In this document: positions 24,927 to 34,902 of the stretch, piece after piece | Numbering within the stretch: the stretch's first letter is position 1 | Layout of the letters: every line of letters starts with the position of its first letter | Source: Propionibacteriaceae bacterium | Lineage (GTDB): Bacteria > Actinomycetota > Actinomycetes > Propionibacteriales > Propionibacteriaceae | Assembly: GCA_030537675.1 (NCBI GenBank) | Contig: JAUNVL010000011.1 | Span: 1,290 to 47,209, forward strand | DNA: 45,920 nt | Direction: 5' to 3' | Translations under genes and position numbers: made by a program | The notes under the pieces: generated by a model | The model's database searches: none | Told to the model about the DNA's origin: nothing | The model's input: only the letters and a program-made list of their open reading frames with translations

Positions 24927-25865
24927 ATGCTGGGTTTCATCGTTCGCCGCCTCATCACAGGGGCTCTGCTGGCCTTCACGGTGGTCACGGGTATGTTCTT
25001 CTTCCTGCTTCTGACCGGCATGGACCCAGCGCGTGGCGCGCTTGGTCTCTACGCCAGCGAGGCGCAGGTGGAGACCAAGCGGCTGCAACTGGGGCTCGAC
25101 CGCCCGGTGACGGAGCAGTACCTGGACTGGCTGTCACACGCTGTCCGGGGTGACCTCGGACAATCCACCTCCGGCAACGCCCAGGTCCTCGACCTCATCA
25201 TCACCCGGCTGCCGGTGACCGTTTCCCTCGCGCTGGGCGCGGTGCTGGTGGCGGCTGTGTTCGGGATCGCGCTGGGCCTCCTCGCGGCCGTCAAACCCGG
25301 GGTGTTCGACAGGATTCTCCAGGTGGTGATGGTGCTGGGGTTCAGTCTGCCCAACTTCTGGGTGGCCATCCTTCTGGCCCTCGTGTTCGCGGTCAGGCTT
25401 CGCTGGCTGCCCGCCACCGGCTACGTCCCGTTCGGGGACTCCCCCGGCCGATGGTTGGCGTCCATCACCCTTCCCATCGTGGCGCTGTCCATCGGTTCCA
25501 TCGCGGCCATCGCCCAGCAACTCCGCAACTCCGTCATCTCGGTCCACAGCCAGGACTACGTGCGAACGCTGCGCAGCCGCGGTCTTCCGGCCCGCACCAT
25601 CCTCCTCACGCATGTGTTGAGAAATGCCTCTCCGCCGGCGCTGACCATGTTGTCGTTGCAGTTCATCGCAGCGATGAGTGGGGCGGCGATCGTCGAGCGG
25701 GTCTTCGGTCTGCAGGGCCTGGGCGCTGTGGCCATCAATGCATCGGCGGACAGCGACATCCAGGTGCTGATGGGCATGCTGCTCTTCACCGTCCTGATAG
25801 TCGTGGTGGTCAACCTGCTGGTGGACATTCTCTATGCGGCCCTGAACCCGAAGGTGCGAGGCTGA
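24927..25865 (+). CDS. Peptide-type ABC permease (DppB/OppB family)
   Basis: The 312-residue protein has six membrane helices with the DppB-type N-terminus (FIVRRLITGALLAF), the conserved GLDRPVTEQYLDW, GDLGQS, and the cytoplasmic loop YVRTLRSRGLPARTILLTHVLRNA, the EAA-like contact with the ATPase. It pairs with the permease half of the next gene. Its stop codon overlaps the next ATG by one base (TGATG). Confidence 0.93.
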   Translation: MLGFIVRRLITGALLAFTVVTGMFFFLLLTGMDPARGALGLYASEAQVETKRLQLGLDRPVTEQYLDWLSHAVRGDLGQSTSGNAQVLDLIITRLPVTVSLALGAVLVAAVFGIALGLLAAVKPGVFDRILQVVMVLGFSLPNFWVAILLALVFAVRLRWLPATGYVPFGDSPGRWLASITLPIVALSIGSIAAIAQQLRNSVISVHSQDYVRTLRSRGLPARTILLTHVLRNASPPALTMLSLQFIAAMSGAAIVERVFGLQGLGAVAINASADSDIQVLMGMLLFTVLIVVVVNLLVDILYAALNPKVRG

Positions 25866-27649
25866 TGACCACGAAAATCGTCACCCCCGCGCCCAGAGCG
25901 CCCATCTCCCTGCGGCGCCTCCGAGCCTTCCTGGCCAATCCCATGGGTGTCATCGCCGGGATCGTGCTGCTTCTCATCGTCGCCGCCAGTGTCCTGGCTC
26001 CGTGGCTGGCCCCGCACGACCCCGGCCTGGTCGTGCTCTCCGAATCTCTCCAGCCCCCCAGCATGAACCACCCGCTGGGCACCGACGGCAACGGTCGCGA
26101 CATTCTCAGTCGGCTGCTCTGGGGCAGCCAGGTCAGTCTCCAGGCGGGCACCATCATGGTGGCAGCCGCCATTGCCTGTGGGGTCCCCGGCGGACTGCTC
26201 GCCGGCTACTACTCCAACTGGTTCGACGCGGTGGCCAGCTGGGTCTCCAACATGCTGATGTCGTTGCCCCAGATCCTCATCATCATCGTCGTGATCGCCT
26301 CGCTCGGCACCGGGCTGGTCCCCACCATGGTGACGCTGGGCGTTCTGGCGTCGCCCGACCTGTTCCGCCTCACGCGAAGTGCCGTGATCGGTGTCAGGCA
26401 GGAACTGTTCGTCGACGCGGCACGGGTTTCCGGGCTCAGCGATTTCCGAATCATTTTTCGTCACATCTTCTCCGTGGTGCTGGGCCCCGTCCTCGTGCGG
26501 TCCTCCTTCATGTTCGGCATGGCCATCATCGCCCAGTCCGGACTGGAGTTCCTGGGCCTCGGCGACCCGCTGCGACCCAGCTGGGGAGGCGAGCTGAGCC
26601 TTGCGTTCCAGAGCTTCCAGCGAGCCCCCAACCTGGTCATCGCACCCGGTGTCGCCATCGGTGTGACCGTGATGGCACTCGTCCTGTTCGGGACGGCCCT
26701 GGCCGACTCCCTCGGTGCCACCCGTCGTGGACGCAAGGGCAACTGGGCGGCCTCAGCCGCGCCCACCACCCCCGTCGCGGAGGACACCGACAGCCTGTTG
26801 CAGAGCACCCCCGGCGAGGACCCGCTGCTGGTGGTGCGAAACCTGCAGGTGCGCTATCCCGGTGAGGATGGCGGGGCCAAGGTGGTTGTGCAGGATGTGT
26901 CGCTGCACGTCGAGCGCGGCGAAGTGTTGGGTCTGGTGGGGGAATCCGGCTCCGGCAAGTCGCAGACGTCCTTCGCCATCCTCGGCCTGCTGCCCCCCGA
27001 GGCAGCCGTCTCCGCGACGCAACTGCTGCTGGATGGTCAGCCCCTGGATGTGCTGTCGGAGCGCTCCATGGAACGACTGCGGGGCCAGAAAATGGCCTAT
27101 GTCCCCCAGGAGCCGATGTCCAACCTGGATCCCTCGTTCACCGTGGGCTACCAGTTGACCAAACCCATGCGCCACAAGCTGAAAATCTCGAAGTCTGACG
27201 CGAAGGCCCGGGCGCTCGAACTCCTGGAACGCGTCGGGATCCCCGACCCGGCGCGCACATTCGCGTCCTACCCGCACCAGCTCAGCGGCGGGATGGCGCA
27301 GCGCGTGCTCATCGCCGGGGCGGTGTCCTGCGACCCCGAACTGCTCATCGCCGATGAACCCACCACGGCCGTCGATGTGACCGTTCAGGTGGAAGTACTC
27401 GCCCTGCTTCGGGACCTGCAGCAGGAACGCAACATGGGACTGATCCTGGTCACGCACAACCTGGGAGTCGTCGCAGACATCTGCGACAGGGTGGCCGTCA
27501 TGCGTGGGGGCAGGATCGTGGAGGAGAAGCCCGTGCACGAACTTTTCAGCAATCCCGAACACGAATACACCCGGATGCTCCTGGGCGCCACGCTGGAGGA
27601 TGCCGTGCCACGGCAACGCCGCGACGATGAGTTGGGGGTGACGCAGTGA
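25865..27649 (+). CDS. Fused DppC-type permease and DppD-type ATPase
   Basis: The 594-residue protein joins two usual subunits. Residues about 22-285 are a DppC/OppC permease: HPLGTDGNGRDILSRLLWG, and the EAA-like loop FVDAARVSGLSDFRIIFRHI. A short Ala/Thr/Pro linker (about 292-318) leads to an ABC ATPase (about 320-585) with Walker A GESGSGKSQ (359-367), Q-loop PQEPMS (414-419), signature LSGGM (473-477) and Walker B LLIADEP (493-499). Such fusions are found in actinobacteria. It starts with TGATG coupling to the DppB gene and ends with GTGA coupling to the second ATPase gene. Confidence 0.95.
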   Translation: MTTKIVTPAPRAPISLRRLRAFLANPMGVIAGIVLLLIVAASVLAPWLAPHDPGLVVLSESLQPPSMNHPLGTDGNGRDILSRLLWGSQVSLQAGTIMVAAAIACGVPGGLLAGYYSNWFDAVASWVSNMLMSLPQILIIIVVIASLGTGLVPTMVTLGVLASPDLFRLTRSAVIGVRQELFVDAARVSGLSDFRIIFRHIFSVVLGPVLVRSSFMFGMAIIAQSGLEFLGLGDPLRPSWGGELSLAFQSFQRAPNLVIAPGVAIGVTVMALVLFGTALADSLGATRRGRKGNWAASAAPTTPVAEDTDSLLQSTPGEDPLLVVRNLQVRYPGEDGGAKVVVQDVSLHVERGEVLGLVGESGSGKSQTSFAILGLLPPEAAVSATQLLLDGQPLDVLSERSMERLRGQKMAYVPQEPMSNLDPSFTVGYQLTKPMRHKLKISKSDAKARALELLERVGIPDPARTFASYPHQLSGGMAQRVLIAGAVSCDPELLIADEPTTAVDVTVQVEVLALLRDLQQERNMGLILVTHNLGVVADICDRVAVMRGGRIVEEKPVHELFSNPEHEYTRMLLGATLEDAVPRQRRDDELGVTQ

Positions 27650-28485
27650 GCGCCGCACCTGGTCCCACGGCACCACTGCTGGGAGTGGTGGACCTCAATG
27701 TCATCTACCGCGGCTCGGGTTGGCGCCGACCGTCCTTCCACGCCCTGCACGACGTGTCGCTGGACATCCTTCCCGGCGAAACCATGGGACTAGTGGGGGA
27801 ATCCGGCTCCGGCAAGACGACGCTGGGCCGGGCAGTCCTGGGGCTGGCGGACGTGAGCACCGGCACCGTGACGTTTGACGGCGCGGACATCACCAACGCG
27901 CCACGGCGGACGCGGCGCAGCCTGAGCAGGGACATCCAGGTGGTGTTCCAGGACCCGTATTCGTCGCTCAACCCGGCGATGACCGTGGCCACCATCCTCG
28001 CGGAGCCGATCACTGCCCAGGGCGCCAGCCGTCAGGAGGCGGGGCAGCGGATCGCGGAGTTGCTGGACCAGATCGGACTCGACGCGGACGCGGGCCGCCG
28101 GTACCCGCGGGAGTTCTCCGGCGGACAGCGGCAGCGCATCGCCATCGCGCGTGCGCTGGCGCTTCGGCCCCGGCTCATCGTGTGTGACGAGCCGGTCAGC
28201 GCACTCGACCTCTCCACGCAGGCCCGCATCCTCGATCTGCTGATCGACATCCAGCTGAAGACCGGCGTGGCCTACCTCTTCATCTCTCACGACCTCTCGG
28301 TGGTGCGCTACATCAGCCACCGTGTGGCCGTCATGCTGGACGGGCGCATCGTCGAGTCCGGGGATGGCGACGAGGTCACCTCGGCACCTGGACACGTCTA
28401 CACGCAACGGCTGCTGCTCGCCTCCCCCATCCCGGATCCGGCCAAACAGGCGCAGCGTCGCCGGGAGTACGCAGAATTGGTGTGA
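27646..28485 (+). CDS. Peptide-type ABC transporter ATPase (DppF/OppF family)
   Basis: The 279-residue ATPase is the second nucleotide-binding subunit of the importer. Motifs: Walker A GESGSGKTTLG, Q-loop FQDPYSSLNP, signature FSGGQRQRIAIARAL, Walker B LIVCDEPVSALD, switch His in FISHDLSVVRY, and the C-terminal oligopeptide-family region (PGHVYTQRLLLASPIPDP). GTG start overlapping the preceding stop by 4 bases. Followed by the 28533-28568 hairpin. Confidence 0.95.
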   Translation: MSAAPGPTAPLLGVVDLNVIYRGSGWRRPSFHALHDVSLDILPGETMGLVGESGSGKTTLGRAVLGLADVSTGTVTFDGADITNAPRRTRRSLSRDIQVVFQDPYSSLNPAMTVATILAEPITAQGASRQEAGQRIAELLDQIGLDADAGRRYPREFSGGQRQRIAIARALALRPRLIVCDEPVSALDLSTQARILDLLIDIQLKTGVAYLFISHDLSVVRYISHRVAVMLDGRIVESGDGDEVTSAPGHVYTQRLLLASPIPDPAKQAQRRREYAELV

Positions 28486-28532
28486 GCTCCCGCTCATCCT
28501 GAATCGCGCAACAGGACATGAGTGTGGCATGA

Positions 28533-28568
28533 CACGTCGCCCGAGCCCCGAGGGGCCCGGGCGACGTG
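28533..28568. terminator. Bidirectional terminator between dppF-like gene and metY
   Basis: CACGTCGCCCG and CGGGCGACGTG (11 bp) form the outer stem, with an inner GCCCC/GGGGC stem past one mismatch and a GAG loop. It lies between two convergent genes, 21 bases from the metY stop. Confidence 0.8.
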
Positions 28569-28589
28569 CCGGTTTCAGATGGCTTTGGT

Positions 28590-29876
<1,287 letters not shown>

Positions 29877-30063
29877 TGGTTCTCCTCATGGGCAAAAATG
29901 TCACATTGCGTCAGTGGCAACCCCAAGGGTGGCGGCGCTATTCCCGACTTCCACCCACGTCCAACTGGTGGGACGCTGCGCCACACGCACCGTGCCTGTA
30001 ACGTGTGCATCGGTGTGTCGGGAAGCCTGGTCGACGACGCTGTCCGCCAACCCTAGGAACAAC

Positions 30064-31353
30064 ATGCCGTCCTCCTCCGCTCCACAACGATTCGCCCGCT
30101 TCGTGGCGCGCGACAAGGTGGGTGGCGCCCTGATGATCGGCGCCGCCGTCATCGCGCTGATCCTGGCGAACTCCCCCGCCGCAGAGTGGTACGCCAACCT
30201 CTCGCAGGTCAGGCTTGGACCGGCATCGCTCAACCTGAACCTCACCCTCGCCACCTGGGCGGCGGACGGACTCCTCGCACTGTTCTTCTTCATCGTCGGG
30301 TTGGAACTGAAGCACGAACTCCTCGCCGGCAGTCTCCGCTCCCCCACACGCGCGGCTGTGCCCGTGGCTGCGGCCATCGGTGGCATGGCCGTCCCCGCCC
30401 TGATCTACGTGGCTCTCGTGAACCTGCTGGGTGATCCGGGCGCATCGAGCGGTTGGGCCATCCCCACGGCGACCGACATCGCCTTCGCGCTGGCCGTACT
30501 GGCCATCTTCGGGAGCACGTTGCCCGGGGCGCTGCGCACCTTCCTTCTCACGCTCGCCGTGGTGGACGACCTGCTCGCCATCATCGTCATCGCCATTTTC
30601 TACAGTTCCGACCTGAACCTGTGGTTCCTGCTCGGGAGCTTCGTCACCGTCGCGGTGTTCTTCTGGGTGGCCAAGGCCAAGAAGATGCGCTGGTGGCTCA
30701 TGGTGCCCCTGGCACTGTTGGCCTGGGCCCTGATGCACGAGTCAGGTGTCCACGCCACCATCGCCGGAGTCCTGCTGGGCTTCGCCGTACCTGCCCTCCA
30801 GGTGCACGGCGAAGGCGATACCCGCACCCACAAGATCGAGCACAGCCTGCGTCCCTTCTCGGCTGGAATTGCGTTGCCGATCTTCGCCTTCTTCTCCGCC
30901 GGCGTGGCGTTCACTGGCAGCGGGACGGGCAACGTGCTCGGCCAGCCGGTCCTGGTGGCCATCACCGTGGCCCTGGTCCTGGGCAAACTCATCGGTGTGC
31001 TGGGCACCACCAAGCTGGTCACCTCATTCACGCGGCTCAGGCTTGCCGACGGACTCGGGGTGCGGGACCTGGTTCCCATCGGCCTGCTGACAGGCATCGG
31101 TTTCACCGTGTCGCTGCTGATCGCCGAACTCAGCTTCACCGACGACGCGCACACGGCCGCGGCAAAGCTCGGAGTGCTCATGGGCACGGCGATCGCGACC
31201 GTGCTGGCCGCCCTGGCGCTGATCTGGGACTCCCGTCACCCGAGGGGCGAGGACATGAACCTCGACGGCATCCCCGACGTGGACACCGCTCCCTACGATG
31301 ACACTCATTCCGACTGGACCTATACCCGCAGCGACGACGCACCACTGCAGTAG
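30064..31353 (+). CDS. nhaA: Na+/H+ antiporter NhaA
   Basis: The 429-residue secondary transporter exchanges Na+ (or Li+) for protons. It has 11-12 helices; the ion-binding carboxylates are present: TATDIAFA (Asp138) and AVVDDLLAI (Asp168, Asp169). The N-terminal FFFIVGLELKHELLAGSL and later GIALPIFAFFSAGV and LLTGIGFTVSLLIAEL are family signatures. A hydrophilic C-terminal tail of about 35 residues (from DSRHPRGED) is an extension. AGGAAC precedes ATG 30064; the longer open frame upstream overlaps the metY promoter. Confidence 0.96.
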   Translation: MPSSSAPQRFARFVARDKVGGALMIGAAVIALILANSPAAEWYANLSQVRLGPASLNLNLTLATWAADGLLALFFFIVGLELKHELLAGSLRSPTRAAVPVAAAIGGMAVPALIYVALVNLLGDPGASSGWAIPTATDIAFALAVLAIFGSTLPGALRTFLLTLAVVDDLLAIIVIAIFYSSDLNLWFLLGSFVTVAVFFWVAKAKKMRWWLMVPLALLAWALMHESGVHATIAGVLLGFAVPALQVHGEGDTRTHKIEHSLRPFSAGIALPIFAFFSAGVAFTGSGTGNVLGQPVLVAITVALVLGKLIGVLGTTKLVTSFTRLRLADGLGVRDLVPIGLLTGIGFTVSLLIAELSFTDDAHTAAAKLGVLMGTAIATVLAALALIWDSRHPRGEDMNLDGIPDVDTAPYDDTHSDWTYTRSDDAPLQ

Positions 31354-31356
31354 GTT
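31351..31356 (+). promoter_or_regulatory. -10-like hexamer for sulfurtransferase gene (leaderless)
   Basis: TAGGTT, whose TAG is also the nhaA stop codon, ends 6 bases before ATG 31363. Confidence 0.4.
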
Positions 31357-31362
31357 CTGTCC

Positions 31363-32214
31363 ATGAACACACACCCGCTCATCACCGCCGTGGAGTTGTC
31401 CACCCTGCTTTCGGATCCGTCCTCGGCTCCAGTGGTTCTCGACGTCCGATGGTCGGGTCCCGGCTCAGCCAACGGCAGGACCGCTTTCCAGGACGGGCAC
31501 GTGCCTGGCGCACACTTCGTGGACCTCGAGACGGTACTCGCGGAGCCCGCAGGCGAAGGAGGCGGTGGGCGGCACCCCCTCCCGGCCCCCGAGCGATTCG
31601 AGTCCGGCATGCGTTCCGCCGGTGTGACCGCGGAGCGGCCGGTGGTGGTCTACGACAATTGGAAGTCCATCGCAGCATCCCGGGCGTGGTGGCTGCTGCG
31701 CCACTTCGGGCACGACGATGTGCGCGTGCTCGACGGAGGATGGGGAGCGTGGCAGACCGCTGGGTTTCCCGTGGAGACGGGACCCAACGAAGGTGTCGAG
31801 GTGGGTGCTTTCGAGGCCAGCGAACCTCGCCTGGCGGCCATCGACGCTGACGCAGCCGGCCGGATCGCCGCCGCTGGCACGCTCATCGACGGCCGACCCG
31901 CCAACAGGTTTCGGGGCGAGGACGAGACGGTGGACCCCGTCGCCGGTCACATTCCCGGAGCGAAATCGCTGCCTGCGACGGAACTGGTCTCGGCTGACGG
32001 CACGTTCCTGCCCGCCGCCCAACTCAGGGAGCGATTCGCCTCCCTTGGCATCGACGGCTCGGCACCGGCCGCCAGCTACTGCGGCTCCGGTGTGCAGGCC
32101 TGCCATGTGGCGCTGGCAGCTGCCGTCGCGGGTGTGACCGACGATCTCGGTCTCTACGCCGGATCCTGGAGCGACTGGATCACCGATCCCAGCCGCCCTG
32201 TCGCCACTGGCTGA
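31363..32214 (+). CDS. Thiosulfate / 3-mercaptopyruvate sulfurtransferase
   Basis: The 283-residue protein has two rhodanese domains (about 5-138 and 155-278). The N-terminal domain lacks the catalytic Cys; the C-terminal one carries Cys240 in YCGSGVQACH. The CGSGV loop is of the 3-mercaptopyruvate-type sulfurtransferases (usually CGSGVTA; Gln replaces Thr here). It moves sulfane sulfur to cyanide or thiols. It lies only 9 bases after nhaA, but the -10-like hexamer suggests its own leaderless message. Confidence 0.92.
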   Translation: MNTHPLITAVELSTLLSDPSSAPVVLDVRWSGPGSANGRTAFQDGHVPGAHFVDLETVLAEPAGEGGGGRHPLPAPERFESGMRSAGVTAERPVVVYDNWKSIAASRAWWLLRHFGHDDVRVLDGGWGAWQTAGFPVETGPNEGVEVGAFEASEPRLAAIDADAAGRIAAAGTLIDGRPANRFRGEDETVDPVAGHIPGAKSLPATELVSADGTFLPAAQLRERFASLGIDGSAPAASYCGSGVQACHVALAAAVAGVTDDLGLYAGSWSDWITDPSRPVATG

Positions 32215-32256
32215 GCATCCTGGATCGTCCTCAGTCAGCGGAGGCCAGCAGATGTG

Positions 32257-32282
32257 TTGTGCACAATTGAATCGTGTACGAT
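32257..32282. promoter_or_regulatory. Two tandem inverted repeats upstream of the old yellow enzyme gene
   Basis: TTGTGCACAA (32257-32266, perfect) and ATCGT-GT-ACGAT (32271-32282), centres 15 bases apart. The second includes TACGAT (32277-32282), a good -10. A regulator bound here would block transcription; the OhrR-like protein encoded two genes on is the obvious candidate. Confidence 0.6.
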
Positions 32283-32319
32283 GGATATGTCTTCATCTTC
32301 CACTGGCTCAGGAGTTCAC

Positions 32320-33396
32320 ATGAACCGCCTCTTCTCCCCCATCCGCATCGGCAACATGGACCTGCCACAGCGTTTCGTCATGGCACCGCTCACGCGCAAC
32401 AGGGCGGGCGAGGGCATGGTCCCCACAGACCTCACCGCCGAGTACTACGCGCAGCGAGCCGGGGCTGGCCTCATCGTCACCGAGGGAAGCCAGCCGAGCG
32501 CCGTGGGCCAGGGCTACCTCAACACGCCGGGCATCCATACTCCTGAGCAGGTGCGCGGCTGGGCCGTGGTGGCCGACCGCGTCCACGAGGAAGGTGGACA
32601 CATCTTCATCCAGCTCATGCACAGCGGCCGGATCGCCCACCCCGACAACAAACAGGGCCTCGAATCCATCGCGCCCAGCGCCATCGCCGCCCCCGGCGAG
32701 GTCGTCACGGCCAACGGCATGCTGCCCTTCACCATGCCGCGCGCCCTGGAGACCGACGAAATTCCCGGCGTGATCGAGGACTACGTGCACGCCTCCCGGT
32801 GCGCCATCGAGGCAGGGCTCGACGGTGTGGAGATCCATGCCGCGAACGGCTACCTGCTGCACCAGTTCCTGTCCCCCGCGTCGAACCACCGCGAGGGCGA
32901 GTACGGCGGATCCCCCGAGAATCGCGCCCGGCTGACCATCGAGACGGTCAAGGCCGTGGCGGATGCCATCGGCGCCGAGCGCGTCGGCATCCGGATCTCC
33001 CCGGCCCACAACATCCAGGGCGTGCTCGAGAAGGACCCCGAAGACGTGCGACAGACGTACGAGGCGCTCCTCGACGGCATCGCCGGCCTGTCCCTGGCCT
33101 ACCTGAGCATCCTGGCCGACCCCGCAGCCGAGCTCACGGTCAACCTTCGCGCCCGGTTCGACGGACCCATCATGACCAACTCCGGCTTCGCCGAGATCAC
33201 CACCAAGGACTCGGCCGCAGGCATCATCGCCGGGGGCGAGGGCGATCTCGTGGCTGTGGGCCGTCCCTTCCTCGCCAATCCGGATCTGGCCGAGCGCTGG
33301 CGCACGGATGCACCGCTCAACGAACCCCAGCAGGAGACCTTCTACGGCGGCGGGGCCGAGGGTTACACCGACTACCCGCGTCTCGAGGTCGCCTGA
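32320..33396 (+). CDS. Old yellow enzyme family NAD(P)H:flavin oxidoreductase
   Basis: The 358-residue FMN-dependent TIM-barrel ene-reductase reduces activated alkenes (enals, enones, nitro compounds). Motifs: N-terminal LFSPIRIGNMDLPQRFVMAPLTRNR, the substrate-binding His173/Asn176 in EIHAANGY (Tyr178 next), and EYGGSPENRARL. Length is typical of NemA/XenB-type proteins. AGGAG precedes ATG 32320; an in-frame start at 32254 would fall inside the operator region. First gene of a three-gene redox cassette. Confidence 0.95.
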   Translation: MNRLFSPIRIGNMDLPQRFVMAPLTRNRAGEGMVPTDLTAEYYAQRAGAGLIVTEGSQPSAVGQGYLNTPGIHTPEQVRGWAVVADRVHEEGGHIFIQLMHSGRIAHPDNKQGLESIAPSAIAAPGEVVTANGMLPFTMPRALETDEIPGVIEDYVHASRCAIEAGLDGVEIHAANGYLLHQFLSPASNHREGEYGGSPENRARLTIETVKAVADAIGAERVGIRISPAHNIQGVLEKDPEDVRQTYEALLDGIAGLSLAYLSILADPAAELTVNLRARFDGPIMTNSGFAEITTKDSAAGIIAGGEGDLVAVGRPFLANPDLAERWRTDAPLNEPQQETFYGGGAEGYTDYPRLEVA

Positions 33397-33398
33397 AC

Positions 33399-33881
33399 AT
33401 GGAGGCCCCGGGTCGAATCGACGAGCAACTCTGCTTCGCCCTGTACGCCGCCTCCCGGGCCATCACGAACGCCTACCGGGAAGGTCTGGCGGGACTGGGG
33501 CTGACCTATCCCCAGTTCGCCACGCTGCTGGTGCTCTGGGAGAAGGATGACCTGGGCGTCAGGGAACTGGGTGAGCGACTCCACCTGGACAGCGGCACCT
33601 TGTCGCCCCTGCTGAAGCGGCTCGAGACCGAGGGATTCGTCTCGCGGCACCGTGCTGCGGATGACGAGCGCCGCGTCCTCGTCCGGATCACGCGGGCAGG
33701 CCTGGACCTCAGAGCCCCGGCGCTGGAGGTGCAGCGTGACGTGGCCTCCCGGCTCAATCTGACAGCGAATGAAGCCGTGCTGCTGCGCACGCTGTCACAG
33801 AGGCTCACCGGCGACGAGCCGTCCACGACCACCAACGACACCACAGACACACATCAACTGCAGCAAGGACTGACACCATGA
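33399..33881 (+). CDS. OhrR-like MarR family regulator
   Basis: The 160-residue winged-helix protein closely resembles OhrR peroxide sensors. It has QLCFALYAASR with the reactive Cys12 (B. subtilis Cys15), the two Tyr residues that polarise it (Tyr26 and Tyr37 in LTYPQF), recognition helix LDSGTLSPLLKRLE, and the wing around DERRVLVRI. OhrR releases DNA when the Cys is oxidised by organic hydroperoxides. Here it lies between an ene-reductase and a CurA-like reductase instead of ohr, so electrophiles may be the signal. The C-terminal 20 residues are Thr/Asp-rich. It starts 2 bases after the preceding stop and overlaps the next gene by 4. Confidence 0.92.
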   Translation: MEAPGRIDEQLCFALYAASRAITNAYREGLAGLGLTYPQFATLLVLWEKDDLGVRELGERLHLDSGTLSPLLKRLETEGFVSRHRAADDERRVLVRITRAGLDLRAPALEVQRDVASRLNLTANEAVLLRTLSQRLTGDEPSTTTNDTTDTHQLQQGLTP

Positions 33882-34888
33882 CTGACATACCCCTCACCAC
33901 CCGAGAGATCCACCTCGCCGCCCGCCCCGATGGCTGGCCGACCCCTGAGAACTTCCGGCTCACCGATGCGCCCATCCCCGAACTGGGAGCGGATCAACTT
34001 CTGGTGGCCAACCATTGCATGTCCGTTGATCCCTACATGCGCGGACGCATGAATGATTCCGACTCCTACATCGGCTCCTTCCAGATCGATGAGCCGCTCC
34101 AGGGTGCTGCCGTCGGTGAGGTCATCGCCTCCACCAGTTCGGAGATCGCGGTGGGAGCCACCGTCCTGCACGGCCTCGGATGGCGTGAGCACGCCGTCGT
34201 CGACGCCTCGAGCGCCAAAGTCGTGGACCCCACACTGGCCTCGGAGTCCGCGTACCTCGGCGCGTTGGGCATGACGGGTCTGACCGCCTACGCAGGCTTG
34301 ACCTACGCCGGCAAGTTCAAGGAGGGCGACGTGGTGTTCGTCTCCGGCGCGGCCGGTGCCGTGGGCTCCATCGTGGGCCAGATCGCCAAGGCCTCCGGCG
34401 CCTCTCGTGTCATCGGCAGCGCCGGATCTGCGGAAAAGGTGCAGCGGCTCACCGAGCTCGGATTCGACGCCGCATTCAACTACCACGACGCCCCGGTGTC
34501 CGAGCAACTCCATGCCGCTGCTCCCGAGGGCATTGACGTGTACTTCGACAACGTGGGCGGCGACCACCTGGAGGCTGCCCTCACGGCGTTGAACACCCAT
34601 GGCCGGGTGGCCATGTGTGGAGCGATCTCCCAGTACAACGCGACGGAACCCTCCTGCGCGCCCCGGAACCTCGCGCTCGCCATCGGCAAGTTGCTGACCA
34701 TCCGTGGCTTCCTCGTGGGCGAGTTCTCCGACAAGGCCGATGAGTTCGCGGCCAAGATGGCCGGCTGGCTCTCGGACGGTTCCGTCACCTTCGACGAGAC
34801 GTTCCGCGACGGGCTGGAGAACGCCCCGCAGGCCTTCATCGACCTCCTCCGCGGCGCCAACACCGGCAAGATGGTCGTCAACCTCTGA
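33878..34888 (+). CDS. NADPH-dependent CurA-like enone/quinone reductase
   Basis: The 336-residue zinc-free medium-chain dehydrogenase matches curcumin reductase / leukotriene-B4 12-hydroxydehydrogenase-type proteins. It has VDPYMRGRM, the NADP-binding VSGAAGAVGSIVGQIAK, FDNVGGDHLEAAL and CGAISQYN. It reduces alpha,beta-unsaturated ketones or aldehydes, the same class of electrophile as the old yellow enzyme two genes upstream. Start ATGA overlap with the OhrR-like gene. Confidence 0.94.
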   Translation: MTDIPLTTREIHLAARPDGWPTPENFRLTDAPIPELGADQLLVANHCMSVDPYMRGRMNDSDSYIGSFQIDEPLQGAAVGEVIASTSSEIAVGATVLHGLGWREHAVVDASSAKVVDPTLASESAYLGALGMTGLTAYAGLTYAGKFKEGDVVFVSGAAGAVGSIVGQIAKASGASRVIGSAGSAEKVQRLTELGFDAAFNYHDAPVSEQLHAAAPEGIDVYFDNVGGDHLEAALTALNTHGRVAMCGAISQYNATEPSCAPRNLALAIGKLLTIRGFLVGEFSDKADEFAAKMAGWLSDGSVTFDETFRDGLENAPQAFIDLLRGANTGKMVVNL

Positions 34889-34902
34889 GGCACACTGGGT
34901 CC

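Noticed and set aside
23285-25021. Long open frame on the minus strand (578 codons) opposite the peptide-binding protein gene
   Set aside because: Composition is that of a GC-rich shadow of the + strand gene, which has a clear signal peptide, family motifs and a ribosome site.
29900-29960. Segment with GGCAACCCC and GGGTGG...GCTATTCCC, reminiscent of parts of SAM riboswitches, between metY and nhaA
   Set aside because: It reads on the strand of nhaA, not metY, and the remaining core elements of a SAM-I or SAM-IV aptamer are not present.
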